Source of the DNA: Sphingobium sp. CECT 9361
GTDB lineage: Bacteria > Pseudomonadota > Alphaproteobacteria > Sphingomonadales > Sphingomonadaceae
DNA length: 64,000 bases
Assembly: GCF_918741285.1 (NCBI RefSeq)
Contig: NZ_CAKKNC010000001.1
Span: 434,001 to 498,000 of the forward strand
Reading direction: 5' to 3'
The position numbers were made by a program, and so were the translations under genes. Below are positions 8,253-17,290 of the stretch, one piece after another; positions within the stretch are counted from its first letter, which is position 1, and each line of letters begins with the position of its first letter. The notes beneath the pieces are model-generated. The model saw only the letters and a list, made by a program, of their open reading frames with translations. It ran no database searches and was not told where the DNA came from.

Positions 8253-9626
8253 ATGAGCACAAGGACAGATTCAGGCGGCAACGATCCGGTCATTGAAAGC
8301 CGCGATCAGCTCATTGCGCTTTTTGCCAAGGGGGAAAAGCCCCCCGAACGCTGGCGCATCGGCACCGAGCATGAGAAATTCGTCTATTCGATGAAGGATC
8401 ATCACGCCCCCTCCTATGAGGAAAAGGGCGGTATCCATACGCTGCTCATCGGCCTGACCCGCTATGGCTGGAAGCCGGTGTTCGAAGGCGAAAACATCAT
8501 CGCGCTGGCGGGTGACGATGGCACGATCAGCCTGGAACCGGCAGGACAGCTTGAACTGTCCGGCGCGCCGCTGGAAAATCTGCATCAGACCTGCGCGGAA
8601 ACCGGGCGGCATCTGGAACAGGTCAAATATGTCGGCGACATGCTGGGCGTCGGTTTTCTGGGCCTTGGCATGTGGCCGGACAAGACACGCGCCGAACTGC
8701 CGATCATGCCCAAGGGCCGCTATGAGATCATGCTGCGCCATATGCCGCGCGTGGGATCGATGGGCCTCGACATGATGCTGCGCACCTGCACCGTGCAGGT
8801 GAACCTGGATTATCAGAGCGAAGCAGGCATGGCGAAGATGTTCCGCACGTCGCTGGCTTTGCAGCCGCTGGCGACGGCGCTGTTCGCCAACTCGCCCTTT
8901 ACCGAAGGCAAGCCCAACGGTTTCCTGTCCTATCGCAGCCATATCTGGTCGGATACCGATCCGCACCGCACGGGCATGTTGCCCTTCGTGTTCGAGGATG
9001 GCTTCGGATATGAACGCTATGCCGACTATGCGCTCGATGTGCCGATGTACTTCGTGTTCCGCGATGGGAAGTATATCGACGCTTCGGGCCTGTCGTTCCG
9101 TGATTTCCTTGAAGGAAAGCTGTCGGTGCTGCCGGGTGAAAAGCCCACGGAAAAGGATTGGGAAGATCATCTTTCCACCGCCTTCCCCGAAGTGCGCCTG
9201 AAAAGCTTCCTTGAAATGCGCGGTGCCGATGGCGGGCCGTGGGGGCGGATCTGTGCGCTGCCCGCGCTGTGGGTCGGCTTGCTGTATGACGAGACGGCGC
9301 TGAACGCGGCGTGGGACGTGGTGAAGGACTGGTCGATGGACGAGCGTCAGGCTCTGCGCGACTCGGTGCCGCGGCTCGGCCTCGACGCGCCTATCGGTGG
9401 CGGCAAGACATTGCGGCATATCGCGGGCGAAGTGCTGGAGATTTCGCGCAGCGGGCTGGCGGCGCGCGGGCGTCTGAACAGCGTGGGCGACAATGAAACC
9501 GGCTATCTGGCCGCGTTGCAGGATGTCGTGGCCAGCGGCAAGACACCGGCGGAGCGTTTGCTCGACCGCTATCATGGCGAATGGCAGGGCGATGTCAGCC
9601 GCGTATATGCCGAGGAAAGCTTTTAA
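8253..9626 (+). CDS. gshA: Glutamate-cysteine ligase (plant/alphaproteobacterial class)
   Basis: 457 residues of the GCS2/class III glutamate-cysteine ligase family, the first ATP-dependent step of glutathione synthesis. Recognisable segments are RIGTEHEKF near residue 37 (active-site Glu residues), EPAGQLELSG, the MPRVGSMGLDMM region and TVQVNLDYQSE. Length fits the family (about 450-460). The start at 8253 follows GGCGGC at a usual spacing. Downstream is the convergent methyltransferase gene, three bases after the stop. Confidence 0.95.
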   Translation: MSTRTDSGGNDPVIESRDQLIALFAKGEKPPERWRIGTEHEKFVYSMKDHHAPSYEEKGGIHTLLIGLTRYGWKPVFEGENIIALAGDDGTISLEPAGQLELSGAPLENLHQTCAETGRHLEQVKYVGDMLGVGFLGLGMWPDKTRAELPIMPKGRYEIMLRHMPRVGSMGLDMMLRTCTVQVNLDYQSEAGMAKMFRTSLALQPLATALFANSPFTEGKPNGFLSYRSHIWSDTDPHRTGMLPFVFEDGFGYERYADYALDVPMYFVFRDGKYIDASGLSFRDFLEGKLSVLPGEKPTEKDWEDHLSTAFPEVRLKSFLEMRGADGGPWGRICALPALWVGLLYDETALNAAWDVVKDWSMDERQALRDSVPRLGLDAPIGGGKTLRHIAGEVLEISRSGLAARGRLNSVGDNETGYLAALQDVVASGKTPAERLLDRYHGEWQGDVSRVYAEESF

Positions 9627-9629
9627 GGC

Positions 9630-10937
9630 TTACTCGGCAGGCTGAACGGCGGGTGCAGGCCGAGGCGCTTTGATCCTTGCTACCAGCCGGTCGATCCAGC
9701 CGTTGCGGCGCATCCAGGCGCTATAGGTCGCATAAGCGGGGTCGGTGCCCAGATGCGCTTCCTCGGTCTTTGCGCGCCAGAAATAGATGGCGCTGACAAT
9801 CGCCATCGTCGCTGTGTTGCGGACCATGTCGACCAGACTGTGCGTGGTGACGAGGAAGGGCAGGCTGGACAGCCACCAGAACAGGTTCTTCGATAGATAG
9901 GCGGGGTGGCGCGTCCAGCGATAGGGGCCGTGCGTGACGATCCCGCGATGCGTGAGGTTCGAGAAGCGCAGGCCGAATGCGACCGTCGCCCAGGCGTAGA
10001 TGCCTGTGAGGATCACGAGGATGCTGCCGTAGAGCCACTGGACCGCGACGACCATCGGTGTGTCTCCGGCGAACCAGTGGCTCCAGTCGGCGGTGTTGTG
10101 ATGATAGTCGAGTGGGCCGCCATTGCCCATCAGCACGAATGGCGGATAGCAGATCAGCGCGGCGATCCATCCCGCGAATAACGGATTGGCCGTGCGGATA
10201 TGCGCGTCGAGCGGCTTCATGGTGAGCATATAGCCCACGGTCGCGAACGCTACGTCGATCAGGAACAGCAGCACGATCAGGAAATTGGCGAGACCGATGG
10301 GGTTGGCCAGCACGTCCGCCGGGTTCCACTGCACCAGATTGGCGAAGTTGGACGGCACGACCGAGAGCATGAAGGCAAGGAAGAAGCCCTTCACTGCCCA
10401 AGCGCGGAGGTGATGCGCGACTTGCGCGCGGTCGGCCTTGCCTGCCGCGCCGCCGATCACCCATTGGCCGAAGGCATAGGACGCATCGCGCGGCTCGATC
10501 AGGCGACGGTCGAGCCAGAGGACATAGGGGATGGAGGCCGCCAGCAGAAACGGGGCCGCCGTGCCGAATATCTCCATGGCGAAGCGATAGCCGCCGTCCC
10601 AATACCAGCGTCCAAGGCAATAGAGGACAGCAATGCCGCCCCATGTCGCCCAGAGGCCAGTGATCTTGACGATGCTGATGTCGAGCGTGTCGCGCAAAGG
10701 CCGGGGCGCGTTGTCCCAGTCTATGCCGGTGGACGCATTGCGGTGGACGCGGTCGACGAGCAGCGACCAGAGCACCATCGGGATGCCGCAGGCGATCACC
10801 GCCGCCATCCCCGCATAGGGGCCATCCATACCGTAATGCCATGCCACCAGCGTCCAGCCGATCAGGCCGACCAGACCGGCAATGCCGACGCCATGGCTTA
10901 CCGCCGAAGGGGGGCAGGGATCGGACTGCGTGCGCAT
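9630..10937 (-). CDS. Membrane methyltransferase of the isoprenylcysteine/phospholipid type
   Basis: 435-residue protein with roughly ten hydrophobic segments. Residues about 350-400 carry the ICMT/PEMT-type signature: GIVTHGPYRWTRHPAYLSKN, where the H-P-x-Y and preceding R-W residues bind S-adenosylmethionine in that superfamily. The unusually long N-terminal membrane part is not explained. The substrate is unknown; phospholipid N-methylation, isoprenylcysteine-like methylation or modification of a membrane metabolite are all possible. It lies 54 bases downstream of zntB in the same direction. Confidence 0.75.
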   Translation of the reverse strand: MRTQSDPCPPSAVSHGVGIAGLVGLIGWTLVAWHYGMDGPYAGMAAVIACGIPMVLWSLLVDRVHRNASTGIDWDNAPRPLRDTLDISIVKITGLWATWGGIAVLYCLGRWYWDGGYRFAMEIFGTAAPFLLAASIPYVLWLDRRLIEPRDASYAFGQWVIGGAAGKADRAQVAHHLRAWAVKGFFLAFMLSVVPSNFANLVQWNPADVLANPIGLANFLIVLLFLIDVAFATVGYMLTMKPLDAHIRTANPLFAGWIAALICYPPFVLMGNGGPLDYHHNTADWSHWFAGDTPMVVAVQWLYGSILVILTGIYAWATVAFGLRFSNLTHRGIVTHGPYRWTRHPAYLSKNLFWWLSSLPFLVTTHSLVDMVRNTATMAIVSAIYFWRAKTEEAHLGTDPAYATYSAWMRRNGWIDRLVARIKAPRPAPAVQPAE

Positions 10938-10991
10938 GCCGACCCGTCTAATGCAGAATGGTAATCAAGGCGTGAAGAGCAGCAGAGCCGA

Positions 10992-11969
10992 TCAGGATCG
11001 GTGCAGGCCCATCGCCCGCAGCATCGCATATACGCCGCCCGAGGAGGCAACGCCCAGCAATGCGGCCAATGCCGTGCCGTAGCCGCTGTGGGCAAAGGGC
11101 AGGCCGCCTGTATTCATGCCGAAAAACCCGGTGACGAGCGTGGCAGGCAGCAGCAAGGCAGAGAGGATGGACAGCACATAGAGATTTTGATTGGTGCGTT
11201 GTGCAGCCTGCAAATCCGCTTCCTCGCGCAAGAGGCGAAGCTGGCTGTGAATCGAAAGCATTTCATCGTCGATGGCGCTCAACTGCTGCGCCAGCTTTTC
11301 CACGGTCGGGAGAAGCAATGCAGGCAAGTCCGCATCCTGTTCCATGCGTTTGAACACGTTGCGCATCCCCGAAAGCAGCCGGTGAAATTGCACGACGCGC
11401 CGCCGAATGCCTATCAACCGGCGGTGATCGAAGCGCTCGGCATGGTCGAGCAGTTCGTCTTCGAATTCTTCGATCTGCCGCGCCTGCGCCGATGCGACGC
11501 CGCCGATATTCTCGACGATGGCCGAAACCGCGAGATCCAGCGCATCGGCGGCGGATTGCACCGGAATCCGGTCCCGTTCGACATGGCGGCGGACTATGTC
11601 GGCCGAGCGCAGCGGATGGTGGCGTGCCGTAACCATAAGCGACGGACCGAGCGCCATGCGCAGCACCCCGGTGCGTTCGGCATCCAGCCGATCGAAGTCC
11701 CGCTCGACGTCATGCAGGACGCATCCCAGATATCCCTCTTCCACCAATGCGCGCTGATGCTCCTCGGCACCGAGCAGCATGGTCCGCAACCCGGCAGGAA
11801 GGCTGTCGGCGGTACGAATCCATTCGCGGTTGATCTGATCGGCGAGACTGAGGTGCAACCAGCGGAATGTTCCGGCCTGCGGCATGACCGTCAGATCGCT
11901 GTCCCCGCAAGGGACGGGAATGCCGTCCTCAAAGTCTATCGCCCAAATGGCTGTCGGCCCAAGTCCCAT
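10992..11969 (-). CDS. zntB: CorA-family metal transporter, ZntB-like
   Basis: 325 residues: a soluble alpha/beta and long helical N-terminal domain and two C-terminal transmembrane helices. The pore motif GMN is at 284-286 in FFGMNTGGLP; the GMNTGGxP form is typical of ZntB rather than of CorA, which has GMNFxxMPE. ZntB moves zinc across the inner membrane as a homopentamer (import is supported for the E. coli protein). A Fur/Zur-type regulator is 5.3 kb away; no operator was recognised upstream. Confidence 0.88.
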   Translation of the reverse strand: MGLGPTAIWAIDFEDGIPVPCGDSDLTVMPQAGTFRWLHLSLADQINREWIRTADSLPAGLRTMLLGAEEHQRALVEEGYLGCVLHDVERDFDRLDAERTGVLRMALGPSLMVTARHHPLRSADIVRRHVERDRIPVQSAADALDLAVSAIVENIGGVASAQARQIEEFEDELLDHAERFDHRRLIGIRRRVVQFHRLLSGMRNVFKRMEQDADLPALLLPTVEKLAQQLSAIDDEMLSIHSQLRLLREEADLQAAQRTNQNLYVLSILSALLLPATLVTGFFGMNTGGLPFAHSGYGTALAALLGVASSGGVYAMLRAMGLHRS

Positions 11970-12035
11970 GCAGCGCCTCCGATGGTTCCATCATAACATG
12001 CCCGGCGGCGTCTTGTCTTCGCGCAGATGATGCCG

Positions 12036-12701
12036 TCAGCCGCCGCCAAGAATGTTGATGGTGAACGCAATCACGCCCAGATTGAATATGAATGCGGCGA
12101 GGCAATGGAATATCGCTGTCTTGCGGACCGCCGTGTTGGTGATGCTGACGTCGGACGTCTGGAAGGTCATGCCCAGCGTGAAGGCGAAATAGATGAAATC
12201 CCAGTAATTGGGCTGATCGCTATTGGGGAAGTCTATGCCGCCCTTTTCCGGTTCCTGTCCGTCCGCGATGTAGCAGATATGCGCATAATGCAGGGCATAG
12301 ACGGTGTTGGAGAATATCCAGGCAAGCGTCAGCGTGACGAGCAGCAGAACGATGGCACCGCCTGCGGGGGCATTGTGCGCAGTCACCGCCACGCCAACGG
12401 CAATCAGGATGACGAGCGTGACGATGAAGGTCAGCAACAGCATCAGTTCGCGATTGGCATCGTTGTTCGCAGCGTTGCGGCGCATGGTGTCTGCGTCGGA
12501 CTTCAGCAGCGGGTAGACCGAGACGAGGAACGCCGCCGCCGCGATGTCGAATGCGGCCATGAGTGCCTCATGCCAGGGGATCACCGTCAGGAGCGGACCG
12601 GCGATGACCAGCAGCGCCAGAAACATGCTGTACCGCCACGGGAATATCGGCGGTCGGCGGAAGGCTGAGGGAGCGTTGCGCATGCCGGAGCTAAGACGCA
12701 T
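12036..12701 (-). CDS. DUF1345 family membrane protein
   Basis: 221 residues with about five transmembrane segments. The C-terminal half contains the DUF1345 hallmark: DFIYFAFTLGMTFQTSDV followed by a final hydrophobic helix (FNLGVIAFTINI). The function of the family is unknown. The ATG at 12701 is preceded by GACGGGAA; another ATG at 12683 is possible. It stands alone between the PAS chemoreceptor gene (upstream region side) and zntB, all on the minus strand. Confidence 0.82.
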   Translation of the reverse strand: MRLSSGMRNAPSAFRRPPIFPWRYSMFLALLVIAGPLLTVIPWHEALMAAFDIAAAAFLVSVYPLLKSDADTMRRNAANNDANRELMLLLTFIVTLVILIAVGVAVTAHNAPAGGAIVLLLVTLTLAWIFSNTVYALHYAHICYIADGQEPEKGGIDFPNSDQPNYWDFIYFAFTLGMTFQTSDVSITNTAVRKTAIFHCLAAFIFNLGVIAFTINILGGG

Positions 12702-12730
12702 TTCCCGTCAATAGGCAAGAGGGCGACGGA

Positions 12731-13396
12731 TCAGCGTGCGATGAGCAGCTTCGCCTTCATCGTCGCGTCCTGCGTATCGTAAGCGAGTTTCTTGACTTCG
12801 GTCGCGACGACGGAAAAGCCTCTACCGGCGTCGCCTGCGCGGGCCGCTTCGATCGAAGCGTTCAGCGCCAGCAGATTGGTCTGGCGCGCGATCGAATCGA
12901 TGGATTCGACGATCTGCGCGACCTCACGCAAGACATGCTCCACTTCGGTGCCGCGCGTCGCAATGGCATCGCGTATGTCGCGTTGCAGCGCATCCTGCGC
13001 AGCGATGGCGCGCTTTTCCTTGCTGATGTCGTTCGCGAATTTGACGATGCCGATCTGATGGCCGTCATCGTCCAGCAAGGGATTATAGCTGCCGTGAATC
13101 CAGATTTCGCGACCTTTGCTGTCCAGCCGGGCATATTCGCGGCTGTCGAAACGGCCGCTGGCCAGCTTGCGCCAGAATTGGGCATAGTCGTCCGATTGCG
13201 CATAATCGGGTGTGCAGAACATGCGATGATGCTTGCCGGCGATCTGGTCGAACCGATAGCCGAAGAGATCCAGAAAATTGTCGTTGGCGCCCGTGACATG
13301 CCCCTTCATGTCGAAGGTGGCGACTGTCGCACTGCGCTTCACCGCATGCCAAACTGCGCCGATGTTTGGCTGAATCCCGTGCATAAGTCTCTCCAT
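12731..13396 (-). CDS. Miniature soluble PAS-domain methyl-accepting chemotaxis-type protein
   Basis: 221 residues, no membrane segment. Residues about 20-130 form one PAS domain ([33 protein letters not shown]). Residues about 160-205 match the highly conserved signalling tip of chemoreceptors: [20 protein letters not shown] followed by [15 protein letters not shown]. The protein ends only about 20 residues after the tip, so the returning helix and methylation helices of a full receptor are missing. It could still bind CheA/CheW through the tip, or may have another partner; no che genes are in the window. argG ends 74 bases upstream. Confidence 0.85.
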   Translation of the reverse strand: MERLMHGIQPNIGAVWHAVKRSATVATFDMKGHVTGANDNFLDLFGYRFDQIAGKHHRMFCTPDYAQSDDYAQFWRKLASGRFDSREYARLDSKGREIWIHGSYNPLLDDDGHQIGIVKFANDISKEKRAIAAQDALQRDIRDAIATRGTEVEHVLREVAQIVESIDSIARQTNLLALNASIEAARAGDAGRGFSVVATEVKKLAYDTQDATMKAKLLIAR

Positions 13397-13470
13397 CTCA
13401 ATGAGACGGGCCTATGCGCGCAACCCTGAAAACATCCTTAAAGGCGCGTTTAGAAACGCCCTGATCCAGA

Positions 13471-14688
13471 TTAGATATCCCGGCGACCCAGCAGGCGCAG
13501 ACGCAGGGCATTGAGCTTGATAAAGCCCGCAGCATCGCGTTGGTCGTAGGCGCCGGCGTCGTCTTCGAACGTCACGACCTTTTCGCTGTAGAGGCTGAAA
13601 GGCGACTTGCGCCCGGTGACCGAGACATTGCCCTTGTAGAGTTTCAGGCGGACGGTGCCGGTGACCTTTTCCTGGCTGTGGTCGATGGCAGCCTGAAGCA
13701 TTTCGCGCTCCGGCGAGAACCAGAAGCCGTTGTAAAGCAATTCGGCATAACGCGGGGCCAGCTCGTCCTTCAGATGCGCGGCGCCGCGATCCAGCGTCAG
13801 TTGCTCGATCCCGCGATGGGCGAGGTGATAGATGGTGCCGCCGGGCGTTTCGTACATGCCGCGCGACTTCATCCCGACGAAGCGGTTTTCCACCAGATCG
13901 AGGCGACCGATGCCATGCTTGCGGCCATATTCGTTCAGCGTTTCGAGCAAGGTCGCGGGTGACATGCCGACGCCGTTGATCGCCACGCCATCGCCGCGTT
14001 CAAAGTCGATGGTGATGGTTTCAGGCTGGTCGGGTGCGTCTTCGGGATTGACGGTGCGCGAATAGACATAGTCGGGCACTTCGTCCCACGGGTCTTCCAG
14101 CACTTTGCCTTCAGACGAAGTGTGCAGCATGTTCGCATCGGTCGAGAACGGGCTTTCGCCGCGCTTGTCCTTCGCAATGGGAATCTGATGCTCTTCGGCA
14201 AAGGCGATCAGGCGGGTACGGCTGGTCAGATCCCATTCGCGCCACGGGGCGATGACCTTGATGTCCGGCTGGAGCGCGTAATAGCCCAGTTCGAAGCGGA
14301 CCTGATCGTTGCCCTTACCAGTTGCGCCATGGCTGACCGCGTCGGCATTGACCATCTTGGCGATTTCGATCTGGCGCTTGGCGATCAGCGGCCGCGCGAT
14401 GGAAGTGCCGAGCAGGTACAGCCCTTCATACAGCGCATTGGCGCGCATCATCGGGAAAACATAATCCTTCACGAATTCTTCGCGCAGGTCGTCGATGAAG
14501 ATATGCTCGGGCTTTACGCCCATCAACTCGGCCTTCTTGCGTGCCGGTTCCAGCTCCTCGCCTTGCCCCAGATCCGCCGTGAAGGTTACGACTTCGCAAT
14601 TATAGGTCTGTTGCAGCCATTTCAGGATGACGCTGGTGTCGAGGCCACCGGAAAAGGCAAGGACGACACGGTTGATCTGATCGGACAT
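13471..14688 (-). CDS. argG: Argininosuccinate synthase
   Basis: 405 residues, full length for type I argininosuccinate synthase, which joins citrulline and aspartate with ATP in arginine synthesis. The N-terminal PP-loop ATP site [12 protein letters not shown] is at about residues 10-21, and the citrulline/aspartate region includes [15 protein letters not shown] near 120. The C terminus has [11 protein letters not shown], also typical. It lies 75 bases downstream of the manganese exporter gene in the same direction. Confidence 0.97.
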   Translation of the reverse strand: MSDQINRVVLAFSGGLDTSVILKWLQQTYNCEVVTFTADLGQGEELEPARKKAELMGVKPEHIFIDDLREEFVKDYVFPMMRANALYEGLYLLGTSIARPLIAKRQIEIAKMVNADAVSHGATGKGNDQVRFELGYYALQPDIKVIAPWREWDLTSRTRLIAFAEEHQIPIAKDKRGESPFSTDANMLHTSSEGKVLEDPWDEVPDYVYSRTVNPEDAPDQPETITIDFERGDGVAINGVGMSPATLLETLNEYGRKHGIGRLDLVENRFVGMKSRGMYETPGGTIYHLAHRGIEQLTLDRGAAHLKDELAPRYAELLYNGFWFSPEREMLQAAIDHSQEKVTGTVRLKLYKGNVSVTGRKSPFSLYSEKVVTFEDDAGAYDQRDAAGFIKLNALRLRLLGRRDI

Positions 14689-14763
14689 GATGCGGGCTTT
14701 CGTGAAAAGGCGCGGACGTTTGGCGGGCCGGTAACAGGGGCGGGCGCGAATCGCAACTGCGCG

Positions 14764-15345
14764 TCACACCCATCCTTGTAACGAGGCGAGCAGCCAGAGG
14801 CCGAGCGCGAAGAACAGCGATGCGGCGATGATGCGAACGGTGCCCAACGGAACACGCTTGATGAGCGCTTCGCCCAGATAGACCGCAGGGACATTGGCGA
14901 TCATCATGCCAAAGGTGGTGCCCGCCGTAACGGCGAGCACGTCGATCATATGCGTGCCGAATTGCGCGCCAAGGCCGATGGTCGCGATCTGTGTCTTGTC
15001 CCCCATCTCGACGAGGAAGAAAGCAACCAGCGTGGTCACGAACACGCCCGCGCGCGTCGGCGTCTTCATGTCGTCGTCGATCTTGTCCGGCACGAGCGTC
15101 CACAGCGCCATGGCGATGAACCCGGCGGCAATGGCATAGCGGAAGGCGGGGCTGTCGAGCAGGCCCGCTATGCTGTGGCCGACCAGTGCGGCGAGGAAGT
15201 GGTTGGCAAGGGTGGCCGCCAATATACCGGCGATGATGGGCACCGGCTTGCGAAAGCGCGTGGCGAGCAGGATCGCCAGCAATTGCGTCTTGTCGCCTAT
15301 TTCGGCGAGCGCGACCACGGCGGTGGACGTGAGAAAAGCTTCCAT
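14764..15345 (-). CDS. GDT1/UPF0016 (TMEM165) family manganese exporter, MneA-like
   Basis: 193 residues, six hydrophobic segments in two homologous halves, each with the family motif E-x-G-D-K-T: ALAEIGDKTQLL near residue 14 and FLVEMGDKTQIA near 112. Bacterial members (MneA) export Mn2+ and human TMEM165 moves Mn2+/Ca2+. The start at 15345 gives the usual N terminus (MEAFLTSTAVVALAEIGDKT); the open frame extends further upstream but that stretch is riboswitch RNA. Regulation is visible: a yybP-ykoY manganese riboswitch occupies the leader, with a promoter just before it. Confidence 0.92.
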   Translation of the reverse strand: MEAFLTSTAVVALAEIGDKTQLLAILLATRFRKPVPIIAGILAATLANHFLAALVGHSIAGLLDSPAFRYAIAAGFIAMALWTLVPDKIDDDMKTPTRAGVFVTTLVAFFLVEMGDKTQIATIGLGAQFGTHMIDVLAVTAGTTFGMMIANVPAVYLGEALIKRVPLGTVRIIAASLFFALGLWLLASLQGWV

Positions 15346-15360
15346 GGGGTCAATATCCAG

Positions 15361-15406
15361 GGTCGGGCAGAAGAAAACGCAATGCCACCGGCCCTCCCGC
15401 CCGACC
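15361..15406 (-). promoter_or_regulatory. Candidate riboswitch expression-platform hairpin
   Basis: On the minus strand GGTCGGGC (15406-15399) and GCCCGACC (15368-15361) are a perfect 8-bp inverted repeat around a 30-base loop, placed between the manganese aptamer and the start codon at 15345. No T run follows, so it is more likely to affect ribosome access than to terminate. Which state is stabilised by Mn2+ cannot be told from sequence alone. Confidence 0.45.
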
Positions 15407-15424
15407 GGGACGGAAAGCCGATGC

Positions 15425-15538
15425 CATTGGTCTCGACAGACAGAACCGTATCGATCCTGTCCCGCGCACCATGATGTCTCCACCAAATATGTTGACGCGC
15501 GGCCCACGGAATGTCCGTGGCTGGCTACTCCCCAGATG
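15425..15538 (-). ncRNA. yybP-ykoY manganese riboswitch aptamer
   Basis: The minus strand upstream of the GDT1-family gene contains the class landmarks in order: CUGGGGAGUAGC (15534-15523), then after a small hairpin (CCACGGACAUUCCGUGG) GUCAACAUAUUUGGUGGAGAC, and finally GUCGAGACCA near 15430. Base P1 can form between CAUcUGG at the 5' end and CCAAUG at the 3' end. This class binds Mn2+ and typically switches on Mn2+ exporters; here it precedes exactly such a gene (TMEM165/GDT1 family). Confidence 0.88.
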
Positions 15539-15547
15539 ACGTTTGGG

Positions 15548-15575
15548 GTAATAAGCCGATACGTGAAAAGTGCAA
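15548..15575 (-). promoter_or_regulatory. Probable promoter of the manganese exporter transcript
   Basis: On the minus strand TTGCAC (15575-15570) and TATTAC (15553-15548) are separated by 16 bases. Transcription would begin about 7-10 bases later, immediately before the riboswitch aptamer, which supports the assignment. Confidence 0.55.
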
Positions 15576-15588
15576 GCCGCGAAGGCAT

Positions 15589-15633
15589 ATCGTCTAAAAC
15601 GATCAGTATGGGCACATTAATCAATTTTTTGAT
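15589..15633. promoter_or_regulatory. Two short palindromes in the catalase / manganese-exporter divergent region
   Basis: ATCGT-CTAAA-ACGAT (15589-15603) is a perfect 5-bp inverted repeat with a 5-base spacer, and ATCAA-TTTT-TTGAT (15620-15633) is a second one. They lie between the exporter promoter and the catalase start at 15689, where a peroxide- or metal-responsive regulator could bind. The regulator is not identified; neither matches a consensus known to me. Confidence 0.3.
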
Positions 15634-15688
15634 GGAATGGCGCTGGTATATCCCGGTGGTCAGATTCAGATATTGAAGGAGACGAGCG

Positions 15689-17203
15689 ATGACAGATCAA
15701 GCCAAATCCGGCGGGCCGCAGATGACGACGAGCGCCGGGGCGCCGATTGCCGACAACCAGAATTCTCTGAGTGCCGGTCCGCGCGGTCCGCTGCTGCTGC
15801 AGGATTATCAGCTCCTCGAAAAGCTGGCGCATCAGAACCGCGAGCGTATCCCTGAGCGTGTCGTCCATGCGAAGGGCTGGGGCGCGCATGGCACGCTGCG
15901 GATTACCGGCGACATCAGCAAATACACCAAGGCGAAGGTGCTGCAGCCCGGCGCGGAAACGCCGATGATCGCGCGCTTTTCGACAGTGGCTGGCGAAGCG
16001 GGCGCAGCGGACGCGGAACGCGACGTGCGCGGCTTTTCGCTGAAATTCTACACGCCCGAAGGAAACTGGGATCTGGTCGGCAACAATACGCCGGTCTTCT
16101 TCGTGCGCGATCCGGTGAAGTTCCCCGACTTCATCCACACGCAAAAGCGCCATCCGCGCACCAATCTGCGTTCGCCGACGGCGATGTGGGATTTCTGGTC
16201 GCTCTCCCCGGAGTCGCTGCATCAGGTGACGATCCTGATGTCCGACCGCGGCCTGCCGGTGGGTGTCCGCAACGTCAATGGCTATGGCAGCCATACGTTC
16301 AGCCTGCTTAACGACGCGGGCGAGCGGTTCTGGGTCAAGTTCCACTTCAAGACGATGCAGGGCCACAAGCACTGGACGAACGAGGAAGCTGCCGGCGTCG
16401 TCGGGCGGACCCGCGAGTCGACTCAGGAAGATCTGTTCGAAGCGATCGAGCAGGGCGACTTCCCCAAGTGGAAGATGCAGGTCCAGATCATGCCCGAGCT
16501 GGATGCCGACAAGACGCCGTACAACCCATTCGACTTGACCAAAGTGTGGCCGCACGCCGATTACCCGCCGATCGACATCGGTGAGTTCGAGCTGAACCGG
16601 AACGCCGACAATTATTTCTCGGAGATCGAGCAGGCAGCGTTCAGCCCGTCGAACATCGTGCCGGGCATCGGCTTTTCGCCCGACAAGATGCTGCAGGCGC
16701 GTATCTTCAGCTATGCCGACGCGCATCGCCATCGCATCGGCACGCATTATGAGGCCCTGCCGATCAATGCGCCAAAATGCCCGGTGAACCATTACCATAA
16801 GGATGGGGCGATGCGGTTCACGCCGAACAATCCCAATCCGGCCGCCTATTACGAACCGAACAGCTTTGGCGGTCCGGTCGAGGACAACAAGTTCCTCGAA
16901 CCGCCGCTCAAGATTTCGGGCGATGCGGCACGGTACAATCATCGCGACGGCAATGACGATTTCGGTCAGCCGCGCGCCTTGTTCGAGCTGTTCGACGATG
17001 GGGAGAAGCAGCGGCTGTTCGCCAACATTGCCGCGGCGATGGGCGATATTCCGGACTTCATCGAGGAACGTCAGTGCAAGCTGTTCGATCAGGTGCATCC
17101 CGATTACGGCGCGGGCGTGCGCAAGGCGCGGGCCACGATCAAGGACCGCAATCCTTCGATCTCCGCACCCACCGATCAGGCGATGGCGGACGCCTCGGCC
17201 TGA
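15689..17203 (+). CDS. katA: Monofunctional haem catalase (small-subunit, clade 3 type)
   Basis: 504 residues, the small-subunit catalase size. Catalytic His60 lies in [13 protein letters not shown], distal Asn133 in [12 protein letters not shown], and proximal haem-ligand Tyr342 in [12 protein letters not shown]. It degrades H2O2 to water and oxygen in the cytoplasm. AAGGAG lies about eight bases before the start. It is divergent from the Mn2+ exporter and followed by a terminator and a Fur-family gene, a grouping consistent with joint metal and peroxide stress control. Confidence 0.97.
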   Translation: MTDQAKSGGPQMTTSAGAPIADNQNSLSAGPRGPLLLQDYQLLEKLAHQNRERIPERVVHAKGWGAHGTLRITGDISKYTKAKVLQPGAETPMIARFSTVAGEAGAADAERDVRGFSLKFYTPEGNWDLVGNNTPVFFVRDPVKFPDFIHTQKRHPRTNLRSPTAMWDFWSLSPESLHQVTILMSDRGLPVGVRNVNGYGSHTFSLLNDAGERFWVKFHFKTMQGHKHWTNEEAAGVVGRTRESTQEDLFEAIEQGDFPKWKMQVQIMPELDADKTPYNPFDLTKVWPHADYPPIDIGEFELNRNADNYFSEIEQAAFSPSNIVPGIGFSPDKMLQARIFSYADAHRHRIGTHYEALPINAPKCPVNHYHKDGAMRFTPNNPNPAAYYEPNSFGGPVEDNKFLEPPLKISGDAARYNHRDGNDDFGQPRALFELFDDGEKQRLFANIAAAMGDIPDFIEERQCKLFDQVHPDYGAGVRKARATIKDRNPSISAPTDQAMADASA

Positions 17204-17220
17204 TCGACGAGACAATGACG

Positions 17221-17249
17221 AAGGCCGCATCCTTGACGGGTGCGGCCTT
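17221..17249 (+). terminator. Stem-loop downstream of catalase
   Basis: AAGGCCGCA and TGCGGCCTT form a 9-bp GC-rich stem with an 11-base loop, 18 bases after the catalase stop. The T run is very short (TTC), so it is a moderate intrinsic terminator. Confidence 0.6.
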
Positions 17250-17290
17250 CGGCTATTGCCGCGATGCCGCCGCCGCCTTAGATAAGAGCG

